A DNA stretch of 64,000 bases from Rhodospirillaceae bacterium (lineage in GTDB: Bacteria > Pseudomonadota > Alphaproteobacteria > Dongiales > Dongiaceae), in contig SSEL01000058.1 in assembly GCA_008012315.1 (NCBI GenBank), forward strand, positions 62,001 through 126,000. Reading direction: 5' to 3'. Positions 45,317 through 55,737 of the stretch are shown in pieces. Under the pieces are notes generated by a model. That model did no database searches. It had not been told where the DNA came from and was given only the letters and a program-made list of their open reading frames with translations. Numbering within the stretch: position 1 is the stretch's first letter; each line of letters begins with the position of its first letter. A program made the translations under genes and the position numbers.

Positions 45317-46225
45317 CTAACGGAGGCGCGTGGCAGTACGGCTTTGATGCAATTCCCCAAGCAGATACCAGACCACCGCGGCGAGCACGAAGCCGCCGCC
45401 GATGAAAGCCGCGCGATCCGGCCGTTCGGAAAAAGCCAGCCAGACCCATAGAGGGGCCAGCACGACATCGAGCAAGGCAACCAGGCTCGCTTCGCTCGAC
45501 GGTAGATGCCGCCCGCCGGTGAGGAAGAGCATGTAAGCAAGTGCCGTGGTGGTGACGCCGAACAGCGCGAGGATGAGGAGCTCTTGCCAGCTCGGCAGGG
45601 TGGTTGCCATCAGCGGCCAGCAGACCAGCGCCACCAAGGCGGCGGCCAGGCAATTGACCGGCGCCATGGAGATCGAAGGATAGCGCCGCGCCATGACCAG
45701 GACGACGGCCAGGGTCACGGTCATCAGCAGCGCCATGGCATTGCCGGCGAGATCCTGTCGCGGTGCTGCGCCGACCATGATGATGATGCCGAACAGGGCA
45801 ACGGCACTGGCCGGCAGCACGCCACGCCGGGTTCGCTCGCCGATCCACCAGAAGGCGATGCCGGCGGAGACAAAGGGGATCATCGCATAGACGATCATGA
45901 CATTGGCGACGGTGGTCAGCTTCAATGCCACGACATAGCCCAGCATCGACAAGGCGGAGATCGGGATGGCGATCAAACCCGGCCAGCCGATGGCGCGAAA
46001 GGCCCATGCCGAGCGATGCCGGTGCTGCATCACCACAATCAGCAGCAAGGCGAGTGACGCGAAGATCGAGCGCCAGCCGATCATGGTCCAGACATCGAGG
46101 TCGAGCAGCCGGACAAAGAAGCCGGCCGTGCTCCAAAAGAAGGCGGATGCCGCGACCAGGACGAGGCCATAGGCATGCCCGCGCTTCACCGGATTGCCGG
46201 GAATGCCTTTCACGATCTCTTCCAT
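45317..46225 (-). CDS. EamA-family (DMT) transporter
   Basis: A 302-residue inner-membrane protein with ten hydrophobic segments in two EamA repeats (about 18-150 and 160-295), e.g. YGLVLVAASAFFWSTAGFFV and GWRSIFASLALLLIVVM in the first; MALLMTVTLAVVLVMAR starts the second. The family exports amino acids and other metabolites. The substrate cannot be told from sequence. It begins 100 bases upstream of a structured intergenic region. Confidence 0.88.
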   Translation of the reverse strand: MEEIVKGIPGNPVKRGHAYGLVLVAASAFFWSTAGFFVRLLDLDVWTMIGWRSIFASLALLLIVVMQHRHRSAWAFRAIGWPGLIAIPISALSMLGYVVALKLTTVANVMIVYAMIPFVSAGIAFWWIGERTRRGVLPASAVALFGIIIMVGAAPRQDLAGNAMALLMTVTLAVVLVMARRYPSISMAPVNCLAAALVALVCWPLMATTLPSWQELLILALFGVTTTALAYMLFLTGGRHLPSSEASLVALLDVVLAPLWVWLAFSERPDRAAFIGGGFVLAAVVWYLLGELHQSRTATRLR

Positions 46226-46369
46226 TGGTCCTCACCGCCCCTGTGGGCAGGAAACTTAGAACACATCAGGAACGTGTCAGCAAGAAGCCATGATCGCGCC
46301 ACGCTCGCCAACCGCGCCGCTCTCACCGGCAGCCGGCCGTCAGGGCGGCATATATAGGCTTATATGATG

Positions 46370-46460
46370 TGCTGGACTCGAAACCCCTGACGGATGGGGC
46401 CGGTTAGGGTCCCGGGAACCATCCGTCATTCGCGGTCGAACCGCTAGGGGGCCTCTCGAG
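46370..46460. ncRNA. Structured intergenic segment, possible small RNA
   Basis: Read on the plus strand, CCCCT (46385-46389) can pair with AGGGG (46446-46450), enclosing two hairpins: TGACGGATGG / CCATCCGTCA (46388-46427) and GCGGT-CGA-ACCGC (about 46432-46444). That would be a three-way junction. A further small hairpin CTCTCGAGGAGAG follows. Upstream are TATATAGG and TATATGAT, which could be -10 elements. No known RNA family was matched. It may also simply be overlapping terminators of the flanking genes. Confidence 0.35.
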
Positions 46461-46504
46461 GAGAGAGCTTGGGAAGTGTGCTGCCGGCGGGTTGTCGCCG
46501 GCGA

Positions 46505-46545
46505 AATCAAAACCGGCCTGAAGGCGCCGATCAGGCCGCCTTCAG
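46505..46545 (-). terminator. Probable terminator of carD
   Basis: CTGAAGGCG / CGCCTTCAG (46518-46545) with a 10-base loop overlaps the carD stop. On the minus strand it is followed by GGCCGGTTTTGATTT, a T-rich tail. Confidence 0.5.
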
Positions 46546-47061
46546 AACCTGATGCAGGCGCTGTGTCGCCGCCTGTTCGTCGATCCCGTCAATCGCCGCC
46601 AATTCGCGGACCAGACGATCCAGCGCCGCCTGGTAGATCTGGCGTTCGCTATAGGATTGGTCGGGCTGATCGGCATTGCGATGCAGGTCGCGCACCACTT
46701 CCGCGATGGAAACCGGGTCGCCGGAATTGATCTTGGCTTCATATTCCTGGGCGCGGCGCGACCACATGGCGCGCTTCACGCGGGACCGGCCCTTCAGGGT
46801 CTGCATGGCCGTGTCCATCACCTTCTTCGAGGACAGCTTGCGCAGGCCGGAATTCTTTGCTTTGGCGACCGGAACGCGCAGGGTCATGCGGTCCTTGTCG
46901 AAATGAATGATGATGACCTGCAGGCTGTGACCGGAAATCTCTTGCGACTCGATACCTAGGATCTTGCCGACGCCATGGGTCGGATAAACGACGAAATCGC
47001 CCTTTTTGAACCCGATATCCTTGTCCTTCGCCGCAACGCTCTTCTTTGCCTTCTCAGCCAC
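46531..47061 (-). CDS. carD: CarD/CdnL-type RNA-polymerase-binding regulator
   Basis: A 176-residue protein. The start is GTG 47061 (VAEKAKKSVAAKDKD), chosen because GGAGG lies eight bases upstream. The N-terminal RNAP-interacting Tudor-like domain is FKKGDFVVYPTHGVGKILGI and IIIHFDKDRMTLRVPVAKA, then a helical DNA-contact domain (KSGLRKLSS-like NSGLRKLSSKK, RVKRAMWSRRAQEYEAKINS, IAEVVRDLHRN). CarD stabilises open complexes at rRNA and other promoters. Family length is about 170. Confidence 0.95.
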   Translation of the reverse strand: MAEKAKKSVAAKDKDIGFKKGDFVVYPTHGVGKILGIESQEISGHSLQVIIIHFDKDRMTLRVPVAKAKNSGLRKLSSKKVMDTAMQTLKGRSRVKRAMWSRRAQEYEAKINSGDPVSIAEVVRDLHRNADQPDQSYSERQIYQAALDRLVRELAAIDGIDEQAATQRLHQVLKAA

Positions 47062-47553
47062 GATCACTACCTCCAAACGAACATCACCACGTTGCTGCTT
47101 CGGCCAGCACACCGCTTCGGCTTGATGCCTTGAGGGACGAACGAGGCTGTCGCCCGGCCATCAGCAAACCCGACACTTAGCAATTCCCCTGGCCATCCGA
47201 TCCCAGAACAACTCCTGTCGCCGAAGATGGGGAAGCCGGCGCGAGGGCCGCTGACAAAAGAACACCCGCCAGCTCCGTCAGCAAACTGACAAAAGCGGGT
47301 TTTCCGCGGTCAAGAATTCCCGATCCCGGACCAAGAGCCCAGAACAAATTCTTATCAATTGTAGGCTTGGACGGCCTGTCGACACCTGGTCGACGCAAGT
47401 TCTCCGCCCGAAGGACCTATGACCATCTTATAACAGAAACGGCTGTTTGATTCAAGGAAAGGGAGCTATGCGCCGCGCGCAGGCAGAGTGCCCTGCAGCC
47501 CTTGAGGGTCAACAGACTTGACCTACTAGATATAGATTAACCAGTTGATTTTG
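47062..47553. other. Non-coding stretch between carD and fdxA
   Basis: About 490 bases, with no convincing gene. It must hold the carD promoter. GGTCAA-CAGAC-TTGACC near 47506-47524 is a 6-bp inverted repeat just past fdxA, perhaps its terminator. Confidence 0.45.
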
Positions 47554-47889
47554 TTAACTATTTCCCGGATTCGGGCTGAAATGCTTCTCGAATTTATCAG
47601 GCACGTTCTTCCAATCATCGGCATCCGCCGGGGCTTCGCCCTTGCGGGTGATGTTCGGCCATTGGGTGGCATATTCGCGGTTAATTTCCAGCCACTTTTC
47701 CATGCCGCCTTCGCTGTCCGGCAGAATTGCATCGGCGGGGCATTCGGGCTCGCAGACGCCGCAATCGATGCATTCATCCGGATGGATCACCAGCATGTTC
47801 TCGCCGACGTAAAAGCAATCGACCGGACAGACCTCGACGCAGTCCATGTACTTGCACTTGATGCAAGCTTCCGTCACCACATAGGCCAT
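47554..47889 (-). CDS. fdxA: Seven-iron ferredoxin
   Basis: A 111-residue FdxA-type ferredoxin carrying one [3Fe-4S] and one [4Fe-4S] cluster. Ligand runs are [18 protein letters not shown] (positions 9-26) and [12 protein letters not shown] (40-51). The C-terminal extension ([16 protein letters not shown]) is typical of the proteobacterial FdxA family. It acts as a soluble electron carrier. It follows the S4-protein gene on the same strand by about 190 bases, a common alphaproteobacterial order with carD downstream. Confidence 0.96.
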   Translation of the reverse strand: MAYVVTEACIKCKYMDCVEVCPVDCFYVGENMLVIHPDECIDCGVCEPECPADAILPDSEGGMEKWLEINREYATQWPNITRKGEAPADADDWKNVPDKFEKHFSPNPGNS

Positions 47890-48080
47890 AGCCGTCTCCT
47901 GCTCTTCTACGCTTCCGCGCCACTACCGACAATCACGTAGCGACAATCGCGCGGCCTGTTACCACGCCATCAAGGCATGACGCAACACATCCGTCGCCGC
48001 ATCGCGGCCGTTTGCTGCATATCAGCCATCGGCTCATGACGTCCAGATGCGATATCGACGCATCAACTTTCGCCACGGCA

Positions 48081-48494
48081 TCACTCTTCGCCATGCAGGC
48101 GTTCGATCGCCCGCCGCTCGCGCTTCGTCGGCCGGCCGCTGCCCGCATCCCGTTGCGCATCCGCGAGATCGTCGTCAGGCAAGCCGCCCGAGCTCACCGC
48201 CTTGCGCGGCATCGGCGGATCGAGATCGAGATAAAGCTGCTGTGCCTCGACCGCCGGCCCGCGGCGCTGTCCCAGCGCCACGACCTTGATCACCCGGATA
48301 TGCGGACCAAGGGCGAAGGTCAAGACATCGCCGGGACGGATCGCATAATGCGCCTTCGCCGTCGGCACATTGTTGACCCGCATGCGCCCGTCTTCCACCA
48401 ACTTGCTGGCCAGGCTGCGGCTCTTCACGAAGCGGGCGAACCACAGCCATTTATCGAGACGCAGGCTCGACGTATCGGTGGCGGCGCCGCTCAT
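48081..48494 (-). CDS. S4-domain RNA-binding protein (Hsp15-like)
   Basis: A 137-residue protein. The S4 domain is at the N-terminus: RLDKWLWFARFVKSRSLASK, then GRMRVNNVPTAKAHYAIRPG. The C-terminus is basic and acidic mixed, ending in a KRERRAIERL stretch. Hsp15 (HslR) binds 50S subunits carrying blocked nascent chains; this protein is close in layout, but the exact orthology is not certain. The helicase gene ends 39 bases upstream of it on the same strand. Confidence 0.88.
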   Translation of the reverse strand: MSGAATDTSSLRLDKWLWFARFVKSRSLASKLVEDGRMRVNNVPTAKAHYAIRPGDVLTFALGPHIRVIKVVALGQRRGPAVEAQQLYLDLDPPMPRKAVSSGGLPDDDLADAQRDAGSGRPTKRERRAIERLHGEE

Positions 48495-48532
48495 CGCACG
48501 ATCATCCCTGAATCACCTGTCCTTGTTGCAGT

Positions 48533-51064
48533 TCAGCCATCGACTTTCAATCCCGCCAGCACCGCGAAGGGCGAACGCGGATCGATATCGGCCTGCTGCG
48601 GCACCGGTCGTTTGCGGCGCCGCGCAAAGCCGCTGGAGCCGCCACGGTCCTTGCGCACGAAACCGAGGGCCCGCAGAACCGGCGCGATCAAGGCGGCCGG
48701 CATGTTCAGTTGCCTCGGCAAGGTCTCATCCGCGAGATCCAGTCTCCGTGCCTCCGCCAGCCGGTGCAGGCCGCCCGACCAATGTTCCAGCCGGCCGAAC
48801 TCGACCAGATGGCCGGCGATCAACCGTCGGCCGCCAACCCGCGCCGTCGCATCGTCGATCGCGGCGGGAGCCGCCGCCAGGTCCGGCAAAAGCGCGATCG
48901 GCAGCGTCAGGCGCCGATGCACGGCATGCAAGAGCAGCAGCAGGCGCCGTTGCCGCCGATCGGTCAAGCGCTGCACCCAGACGGTCTCACGGCCGATCCT
49001 GAGGCCGAGCGATGTGAGCTGCTGCCGCTCTTCCCGGCTGAGCGCCGCAAGCTGCGCGGCGATCTCGCTGCGCGGCATGGCGCCCAGATGTTCGACCAGT
49101 TGATAGACGAGACCACGCGCCGAAGGCGGCAAGGTCGCCTCCGCCGCGGCGAAAAGCGGCTTCAGGCGACGGCGCAGATAAGGCGTCAGCCATTGCTTCA
49201 GCCGCTGCTCGATCGCCTGGCGCTGGCGGCCGTCCAGCAGCTCGTCATGCAGCAGCTGGATCTGCGGCTTCAACGGTGTATCGCCGGCGATGAGGCGGGC
49301 GATCACCGCATCATTCCAGTGCAGCCGGCCTTCATCATTGAGGCGGAACTGCCCGTCCGCTGCATCGACCACCTGGCCGACACGTTGCGCCACCGCCGGC
49401 CCCAAGGCGCGTCGTGCCGCTGCCAAAAGCGGCTTCGTTTCGATCCGGCCGGTGAAATCCGCGGCCTCGGCCAAAGGCGTGAAGGCAAAACCGCGCAACG
49501 TGCCGACCGCATGGCCTTCCACCAGCACCTCGTCGCTTTCCGTCACGACGCCGTAGAGCCGGCCGCCGCTCTGGAGATGGCGATGCAGCGCCGCATGCCG
49601 CTTGTCGATGAAACGTTGCGTCAGCGCGTCATGCAGGGCATCCGACAGCCGGTCCTCGATCGCCTGCGCCCGCCCCTGCCAATGGCCTGGATCGGCGATC
49701 CAGTCGCCGCGATGGGCGACATAGGCCCAGGTGCGGATATGGGCGAGGCGCTGGGTCAGTTGATCGATATCGCCATCGGTCCGGTCAAGCCGCGCCAATT
49801 GCCCCGCCACCCAGTCGACCGGCAGGCGTCCGGGGATGCGCGGCCCCGCCGTCAGGTGCCGGAACATCTGTCCCAGCAGCCGCACATGAGCATCGGCCAT
49901 CAGCTTACGGAAATCGGGAATCTGGCAAACCTCCCACAGCAAGGCGACGCGGGCACGGTCCTGGGCCAATGCGACGATCTCCGGATCGCGCGCCAGGTAT
50001 TGTAAGGCGAGATGATCCTCGCCTTCCTGCTGGCGGATCAGGCCGGGTTGCGTCGGCCGCGCCTCCAGGCTGCGCAGCAGGCGCTCGACGCTGCGGAAAT
50101 CGAGATCGGCATTGCGCCACATCAGATGCGGCAGGGGATCGAAGCGATGCGCCTCGACCGCTTCCACCACATCGGCCTCCATGTCGCCGGCATCGGCCGT
50201 GGTGCCGAAGGTGCCGTCCGTCATATGCCGTCCGGCCCGCCCGGCGATCTGGCCGATCTCCGCCTTGGTCAGCGGCCGCGGCACGCGCCCGTCGAATTTG
50301 CGCAGGCTGGCAAAAGCCACATGGCGCACATCCATGTTCAACCCCATGCCGATCGCATCGGTCGCGACCAGGTAATCGACCTCGCCCGATTGATAGAGTT
50401 CGACCTGCGCGTTGCGTGTGCGCGGCGACAAGGCCCCCATGACGATGGCGGCGCCGCCACGCTGCCGGCGGATGAGATCGGCGATCGCATAAACGTCGGT
50501 CGCGGAGAAGGCGACCACCGCCGAGCGCGGCGGCAGGCGCGTGATCTTCTTCGCCCCGCTATAGCTCAAGGTCGAGAGACGCGGCCGGTCGAGGGATTCG
50601 GTGCCGGGCACCAGGCTGCGGATCCAGCGCGCCGCCGTATCCGATCCCATGAACATGGTTTCCGACAGGCCACGCGCCCGCAGCAGGCGGTCGGTGAAGA
50701 CATGGCCGCGTTCCGGATCGGCCGCCAGCTGGATCTCATCCACCGCCAGGAAGGCGACGGGACGATCGAGCGGCATCGATTCCACCGTGCAGATGAAATA
50801 GTGCGCCGTGCGCGGGATGATTTTTTCTTCGCCAGTGATCAGCGCCACGGCGGCGGCACCCTTCGCCTTGACCACCCGCTCGTAATTCTCGCGCGCCAGC
50901 AGCCGCAAGGGAAACCCGACCATGCCCGTCTGGTGCCCCATCAGGCGTTCCATGGCGAGATGGGTTTTGCCGGTATTGGTCGGACCGAGGACAGCCGTGA
51001 CGGCAACAGCCTTCTTGTTGGTGTCAGGAGGAACAGCGGCGTGCCGCGGCGGTAAAGCGGTCAT
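48533..51064 (-). CDS. Suv3-like DExH RNA helicase
   Basis: An 843-residue superfamily 2 helicase of the Suv3-like group found in alphaproteobacteria. Walker A is GPTNTGKTHLA (27-37), the DExH box FLAVDEIQLAADPERGH, motif III AFSATDVYAIADLIRR and motif VI QIAGRAGRHMTDGTFG. The last about 450 residues hold the helical Suv3-like regions, a variable domain and a basic end (GFARRRKRPVPQQ). Mitochondrial Suv3 unwinds RNA for the degradosome; the bacterial role is not established. The gene leads the helicase/S4/fdxA/carD cluster. Confidence 0.92.
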   Translation of the reverse strand: MTALPPRHAAVPPDTNKKAVAVTAVLGPTNTGKTHLAMERLMGHQTGMVGFPLRLLARENYERVVKAKGAAAVALITGEEKIIPRTAHYFICTVESMPLDRPVAFLAVDEIQLAADPERGHVFTDRLLRARGLSETMFMGSDTAARWIRSLVPGTESLDRPRLSTLSYSGAKKITRLPPRSAVVAFSATDVYAIADLIRRQRGGAAIVMGALSPRTRNAQVELYQSGEVDYLVATDAIGMGLNMDVRHVAFASLRKFDGRVPRPLTKAEIGQIAGRAGRHMTDGTFGTTADAGDMEADVVEAVEAHRFDPLPHLMWRNADLDFRSVERLLRSLEARPTQPGLIRQQEGEDHLALQYLARDPEIVALAQDRARVALLWEVCQIPDFRKLMADAHVRLLGQMFRHLTAGPRIPGRLPVDWVAGQLARLDRTDGDIDQLTQRLAHIRTWAYVAHRGDWIADPGHWQGRAQAIEDRLSDALHDALTQRFIDKRHAALHRHLQSGGRLYGVVTESDEVLVEGHAVGTLRGFAFTPLAEAADFTGRIETKPLLAAARRALGPAVAQRVGQVVDAADGQFRLNDEGRLHWNDAVIARLIAGDTPLKPQIQLLHDELLDGRQRQAIEQRLKQWLTPYLRRRLKPLFAAAEATLPPSARGLVYQLVEHLGAMPRSEIAAQLAALSREERQQLTSLGLRIGRETVWVQRLTDRRQRRLLLLLHAVHRRLTLPIALLPDLAAAPAAIDDATARVGGRRLIAGHLVEFGRLEHWSGGLHRLAEARRLDLADETLPRQLNMPAALIAPVLRALGFVRKDRGGSSGFARRRKRPVPQQADIDPRSPFAVLAGLKVDG

Positions 51065-51192
51065 GATGACAAGATTTGGCCGCAGGCCGCCCGGAATGCA
51101 AGCCGGGAAAGCGGGATCGCCGGGCAGGATCGCCGGATTGTCACGCAGCCCGCTTCGGCTGGCGGAAACGGGCCAGCAACGAGGCGGGCAGA

Positions 51193-51945
51193 TTAGTCCT
51201 TACGGCGAAAGCGGAAATAGGCGGGTTGCCGCCCCTGGCGGATCGCCTTCTGCTCATAGCGGCTGGGCGGCCAGTCGGCGGGACGCTGCCGCCAGTCGGC
51301 GGGGCCTTCCGCCAGCCAGGTGAAAGCGGGATGATCGCTGGCATGGGCCATCGCCCAGCCGATATAGGTCGGGTCGTCGCTGCCGATCCGCAATTCCGCG
51401 CCCGGTTTCAGCAACCGCGCCAGCAGATCGAGATTGTCGCGATTGACAAAGCGCCGGCGGGCATGCCGGATTTTCGGCCAGGGATCGGGAAACAGCAGGA
51501 AGAAACGGTCGAGGCAGCGATCCGGCAGGGTTGCCAGCAGGTCGCGCGCATCTTCCGGATAGATGCGGACATTATCCGCCGCACGGCCATTACGCTCATT
51601 CTGCTGCAGGTGCCCGAGCAGGCCGGCGATGCCGTTCAGAAAGACTTCGCAGCCGATGAAGCCGACATCCGGATGGGCCGCCGCCTGGGCCGCCAGATGC
51701 TCGCCACCGCCGAAGCCCAGCTCCAGCCAGATGGCTTGCATCGGCCGTTTGAACAGGTTCCGGGGATCGAGCTTGCCGCCGGCTTCCGGCAAGGCCACCT
51801 GCAATTGCGGCAACAGCTCATCGATCAGCACCTGCTGATTGGAACGCAGCTTGCGGCCCTTGCGGCGGCCATAAAATTTGCGTCGCCGATCCGGCTCGGC
51901 CTCAAGAGGCATGTCCGGATCGGCGACGCCGTGATCACGCGTCAT
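51193..51945 (-). CDS. trmB: tRNA (guanine-N7-)-methyltransferase
   Basis: A 250-residue SAM-dependent methyltransferase that modifies G46 of tRNA variable loops. Motifs: ELGFGGGEHLAAQA (SAM binding), GFIGCEVFLNGIAGLL, LLATLPDRCLDRFFLLFPDP with PWPKIRHARRRFV (catalytic Asp and substrate Lys/Arg), and DDPTYIGWAMAH. It is followed closely by metK upstream on the same strand (18 bp), the enzyme that makes its methyl donor. The basic N-terminal stretch KFYGRRKGRKLR is typical. Confidence 0.96.
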   Translation of the reverse strand: MTRDHGVADPDMPLEAEPDRRRKFYGRRKGRKLRSNQQVLIDELLPQLQVALPEAGGKLDPRNLFKRPMQAIWLELGFGGGEHLAAQAAAHPDVGFIGCEVFLNGIAGLLGHLQQNERNGRAADNVRIYPEDARDLLATLPDRCLDRFFLLFPDPWPKIRHARRRFVNRDNLDLLARLLKPGAELRIGSDDPTYIGWAMAHASDHPAFTWLAEGPADWRQRPADWPPSRYEQKAIRQGRQPAYFRFRRKD

Positions 51946-51963
51946 ATGGTCGGTGCGGCCGGC

Positions 51964-53133
<1,170 letters not shown>

Positions 53134-53435
53134 GCTCAAATCCCCGCAATCTGTCTGTCGGTCGGATGAATGGCTGTAAATCAGCGCCAGGCCCGGTCGG
53201 GCCGCATGTCACAGATGCGAGTCGACGACCCGCGCTGAAAGGCGGCGCGGATCATGGTCGAGGGTCAGGCCGTGGTCAAGTCCCGGAATAGTGAACGAAA
53301 ACCCGCTCGCCGCATCCGGATATATTTGCCACCCTGCGGCCAGGTCGCGCCGAAAGGATCGTCATCCTGCAATTGTCCCGGCAGACACGGCCCGCGGCGC
53401 ATGGCCGGCCGGTAAAGATCGCCCCGATACCTGCC
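53134..53435. other. Non-coding stretch upstream of metK
   Basis: About 300 bases. GC-rich inverted repeats at 53187-53205 (GGCCCG family) are weak. No gene and no confident riboswitch were found. Confidence 0.4.
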
Positions 53436-53896
53436 TTACTCGTCGTCGCGGAAGGTCTTGGCGATCGATTTCGTCAGCTCGAAGATACGCTTGCGGACCT
53501 GCGGATCGGTGATCTTGTAATAAGCCCGGACCAGTTCCAGCGTTTCCCGCTTGGCCATCGGATCCGGTTCGTATTCCGGTTCCGGCGGCGTCGCGACACC
53601 ATCAGCTTCGACGGGCTCTTCTCCTGGACGCTGGCCGACATGTCTTCGAAAAAATATGAAACCGGCACATCCAGAACGCGCGCCAGATCGAACAGCCGGC
53701 TGGAGCCGACCCGGTTGGCACCACGTTCATATTTCTGAACCTGTTGGAAGGTCAGGCCGATCGCCTCACCCAATTTCTCCTGGCTCATGCCAAGCAAGGT
53801 TCGACGCAGACGAATCCGGCTGCCGACATGAACGTCGATCGGATTGGGATAGCCCCTGCTGGCCATACGACCTGAGGACTTACGACCTCGCGGCAT
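53436..53896 (-). pseudogene. XRE-family regulator disrupted by a one-base frameshift
   Basis: The first frame (from 53896) encodes an intact XRE domain: VGSRIRLRRTLLGMSQEKLG, then GLTFQQVQKYERGANRVGSS, then VPVSYFFEDM. After KSP (near 53612) it runs into Arg-rich nonsense (SRRRRNRNTNR) and stops at 53474. In the +1 frame the expected family C-terminus follows at once: EADGVATPPEPEYEPDPMAK, RETLELVRAYYKITDPQVRK, then RIFELTKSIAKTFRDDE and a stop at 53436. Adding one G in CCCGTCGAAG restores the protein. It is either a true inactivation or a sequencing error. Members regulate development and cell cycle in this class. Confidence 0.85.
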
Positions 53897-54036
53897 GGGA
53901 TACCTCTCTTTCTGCTGAAACGGCGCGGTTAATTTCGCCTAAACGTATGTTTCGTTCTTTGTTTGATAAGCCGTAAATAGGCATACGACAATATGAGGGT
54001 CAAACAAAAATATAGAGCAACTGTAAAAAACTCACG

Positions 54037-55659
54037 TTATTGTGAAATATTCCTGTTTATTCCCATTTTCCAATAGCTTACACCGAGCGCAGCCAGTCCG
54101 GCGCAGAGCGAAAATAGGACCGATATCACAATCCCATAACGCGCAAACGGAGTCAGCTTTTGCAACTTTTCTGGCAGGGCGACATCGAGGGTTCCAGCGG
54201 TGCCGAGGGGTAGCGATGCCAGCACCCGACCATACGGATCGACAGAGCCGGAAATGCCCGTATTAGCAGCACGAATCAACGGCAAACCCTCTTCCACCGC
54301 CCGGTATCTGGCGCTCACGAAATGCTGGTAGGGACCTGTGCTGGTGCCGAACCAGCCGTCATTGGTCAGGTTCAACAACCAGGCCGGGCGGTCCTCCGGA
54401 TTGGTTACCGCGCCGGGAAAAATTACCTCGTAGCAAATCAGGGCGCCGGCCGGCGGCAGGCCCGGAAGATGTAATGTTTGCGGGCCGGGACCTCGCGAAA
54501 AATTGAGCGAGCCGGGCGTCAGCTTGTTGATGAAGGGAAAGATATTGCGCAGCGGAACGTATTCGCCGAGCGGCACAAGATGAAACTTGTCGGCAGTCGC
54601 AATGATGTTGCCGCTGCCATTCAAGGCAGCAATGGAGTTCCAGATTTCGCGAATATCGCCACTGAGCGGTTCAGCCCGCAAATCGCCCGTCACCAACAGG
54701 CCATTGGGGGGAACGGCGCCGGCCAGATAGGCCCGCAATTGCGGATCGCGCTCCATCAGGAGGCTGACGGCAGTTTCCGGCCAGATCGCCGCCGTCACAT
54801 GGCGGAAGCCCGGCGTTTCCACCGTCATGTTCCAGTGCTTGTCGACATGGCGCCCGCGATTGACGCCGCTCAACTTCTCATCCTGCGGGATCGCCGCCTG
54901 GACCAACCGCAAGGTCACCCCCGGCACGGTGGCGCCGGTTGCCTGGCCGAGACGGTACTGGCCGCCAGCCCAGAAGCCGACCAGCAGCACGACACCCGCC
55001 AGATTGAGCCAGAGCGCCTGGCGTCGCGGCCCGGTCAGAAACAGCAAAGGCAACAGGGCCAGCAGGACCGTGAAGCCACCCAGCCCCCAACTGCCCCATA
55101 GGGCGGCCGACTGCATCATCGCGTCATTGATCGACCAGGTATAGGCGATCAGGTTCCAGGGATAGCCGGTCAAGACGTGGCCGCGCAGCCATTCGGTGAT
55201 CGGCCAGAGCGCCGCGAAAGCGAGGATCAGGGTCAACGGCCGGAAACGCCAGCGCCAGACTGCCAGCGTGGCAAGCCCCGGATAGATCGCCAGGAAGGCG
55301 GCAAGCCCGCCGATCACCGGCGGGATCATCCAGCCGAAATGCGCCGCATCGATCATGAAGGAATTGGCAATCCAGTAGTTGCCAACCAGGAAATGCCCCG
55401 CCCCCCACCACCAGCCGGCGCCGAAGGCGGCGCGCGGCCGCTTGGCCGTGATCATCAGCAGGAGCAGGCCGACAAAGGCCGGAATCAGCAAAGGCACCCA
55501 ATTGAACGGCGGCAGCGCCATGGCGCCCAGCGCGCCCAGCACCGCCAGCAGACCGCGCCGCCGCCAGGGCGACAGGCGTGCGCAGCGATCGAGCAGACCG
55601 GCGAGCCGGATCGGCTGATCTTCGGGCCGGTGACGTTGGGCGATGGAAGGCGAAGTCAT
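54037..55659 (-). CDS. lnt: Apolipoprotein N-acyltransferase
   Basis: Transfers a third acyl chain to the N-terminal Cys of lipoproteins in the inner membrane. The 540-residue protein has seven or eight membrane helices in the first about 240 residues, and a periplasmic nitrilase domain (about 245-500). The triad is visible: Glu in AAIWPETAVSLL, Lys in ATADKFHLVPLGEYVP and Cys in ALICYEVIFPG. A last helix ends the protein. Upstream corC, 79 bp away and on the same strand, is the usual neighbour. Confidence 0.96.
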   Translation of the reverse strand: MTSPSIAQRHRPEDQPIRLAGLLDRCARLSPWRRRGLLAVLGALGAMALPPFNWVPLLIPAFVGLLLLMITAKRPRAAFGAGWWWGAGHFLVGNYWIANSFMIDAAHFGWMIPPVIGGLAAFLAIYPGLATLAVWRWRFRPLTLILAFAALWPITEWLRGHVLTGYPWNLIAYTWSINDAMMQSAALWGSWGLGGFTVLLALLPLLFLTGPRRQALWLNLAGVVLLVGFWAGGQYRLGQATGATVPGVTLRLVQAAIPQDEKLSGVNRGRHVDKHWNMTVETPGFRHVTAAIWPETAVSLLMERDPQLRAYLAGAVPPNGLLVTGDLRAEPLSGDIREIWNSIAALNGSGNIIATADKFHLVPLGEYVPLRNIFPFINKLTPGSLNFSRGPGPQTLHLPGLPPAGALICYEVIFPGAVTNPEDRPAWLLNLTNDGWFGTSTGPYQHFVSARYRAVEEGLPLIRAANTGISGSVDPYGRVLASLPLGTAGTLDVALPEKLQKLTPFARYGIVISVLFSLCAGLAALGVSYWKMGINRNISQ

Positions 55660-55737
55660 GATGGCCGGATCCGAGAATGGAAATGCGCGGGGAGAGGGAA
55701 ACCGGCATGGCTGGCCGCACCGGCCATGCCGCGGAAG

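Noticed and set aside
46370-46460. tRNA-like or tmRNA piece because of a TTCGAGTCC stretch on the minus strand
   Set aside because: The would-be T stem pairs only two bases, and no acceptor stem, anticodon arm or tag-peptide frame accompanies it.
53134-53260. Possible SAM riboswitch before metK, suggested by a GCGCTGATTTA stretch
   Set aside because: The stretch resembles part of the SAM-II core, but the partner conserved segment and pseudoknot sequences are missing, and the SAM/SAH motif is not present.
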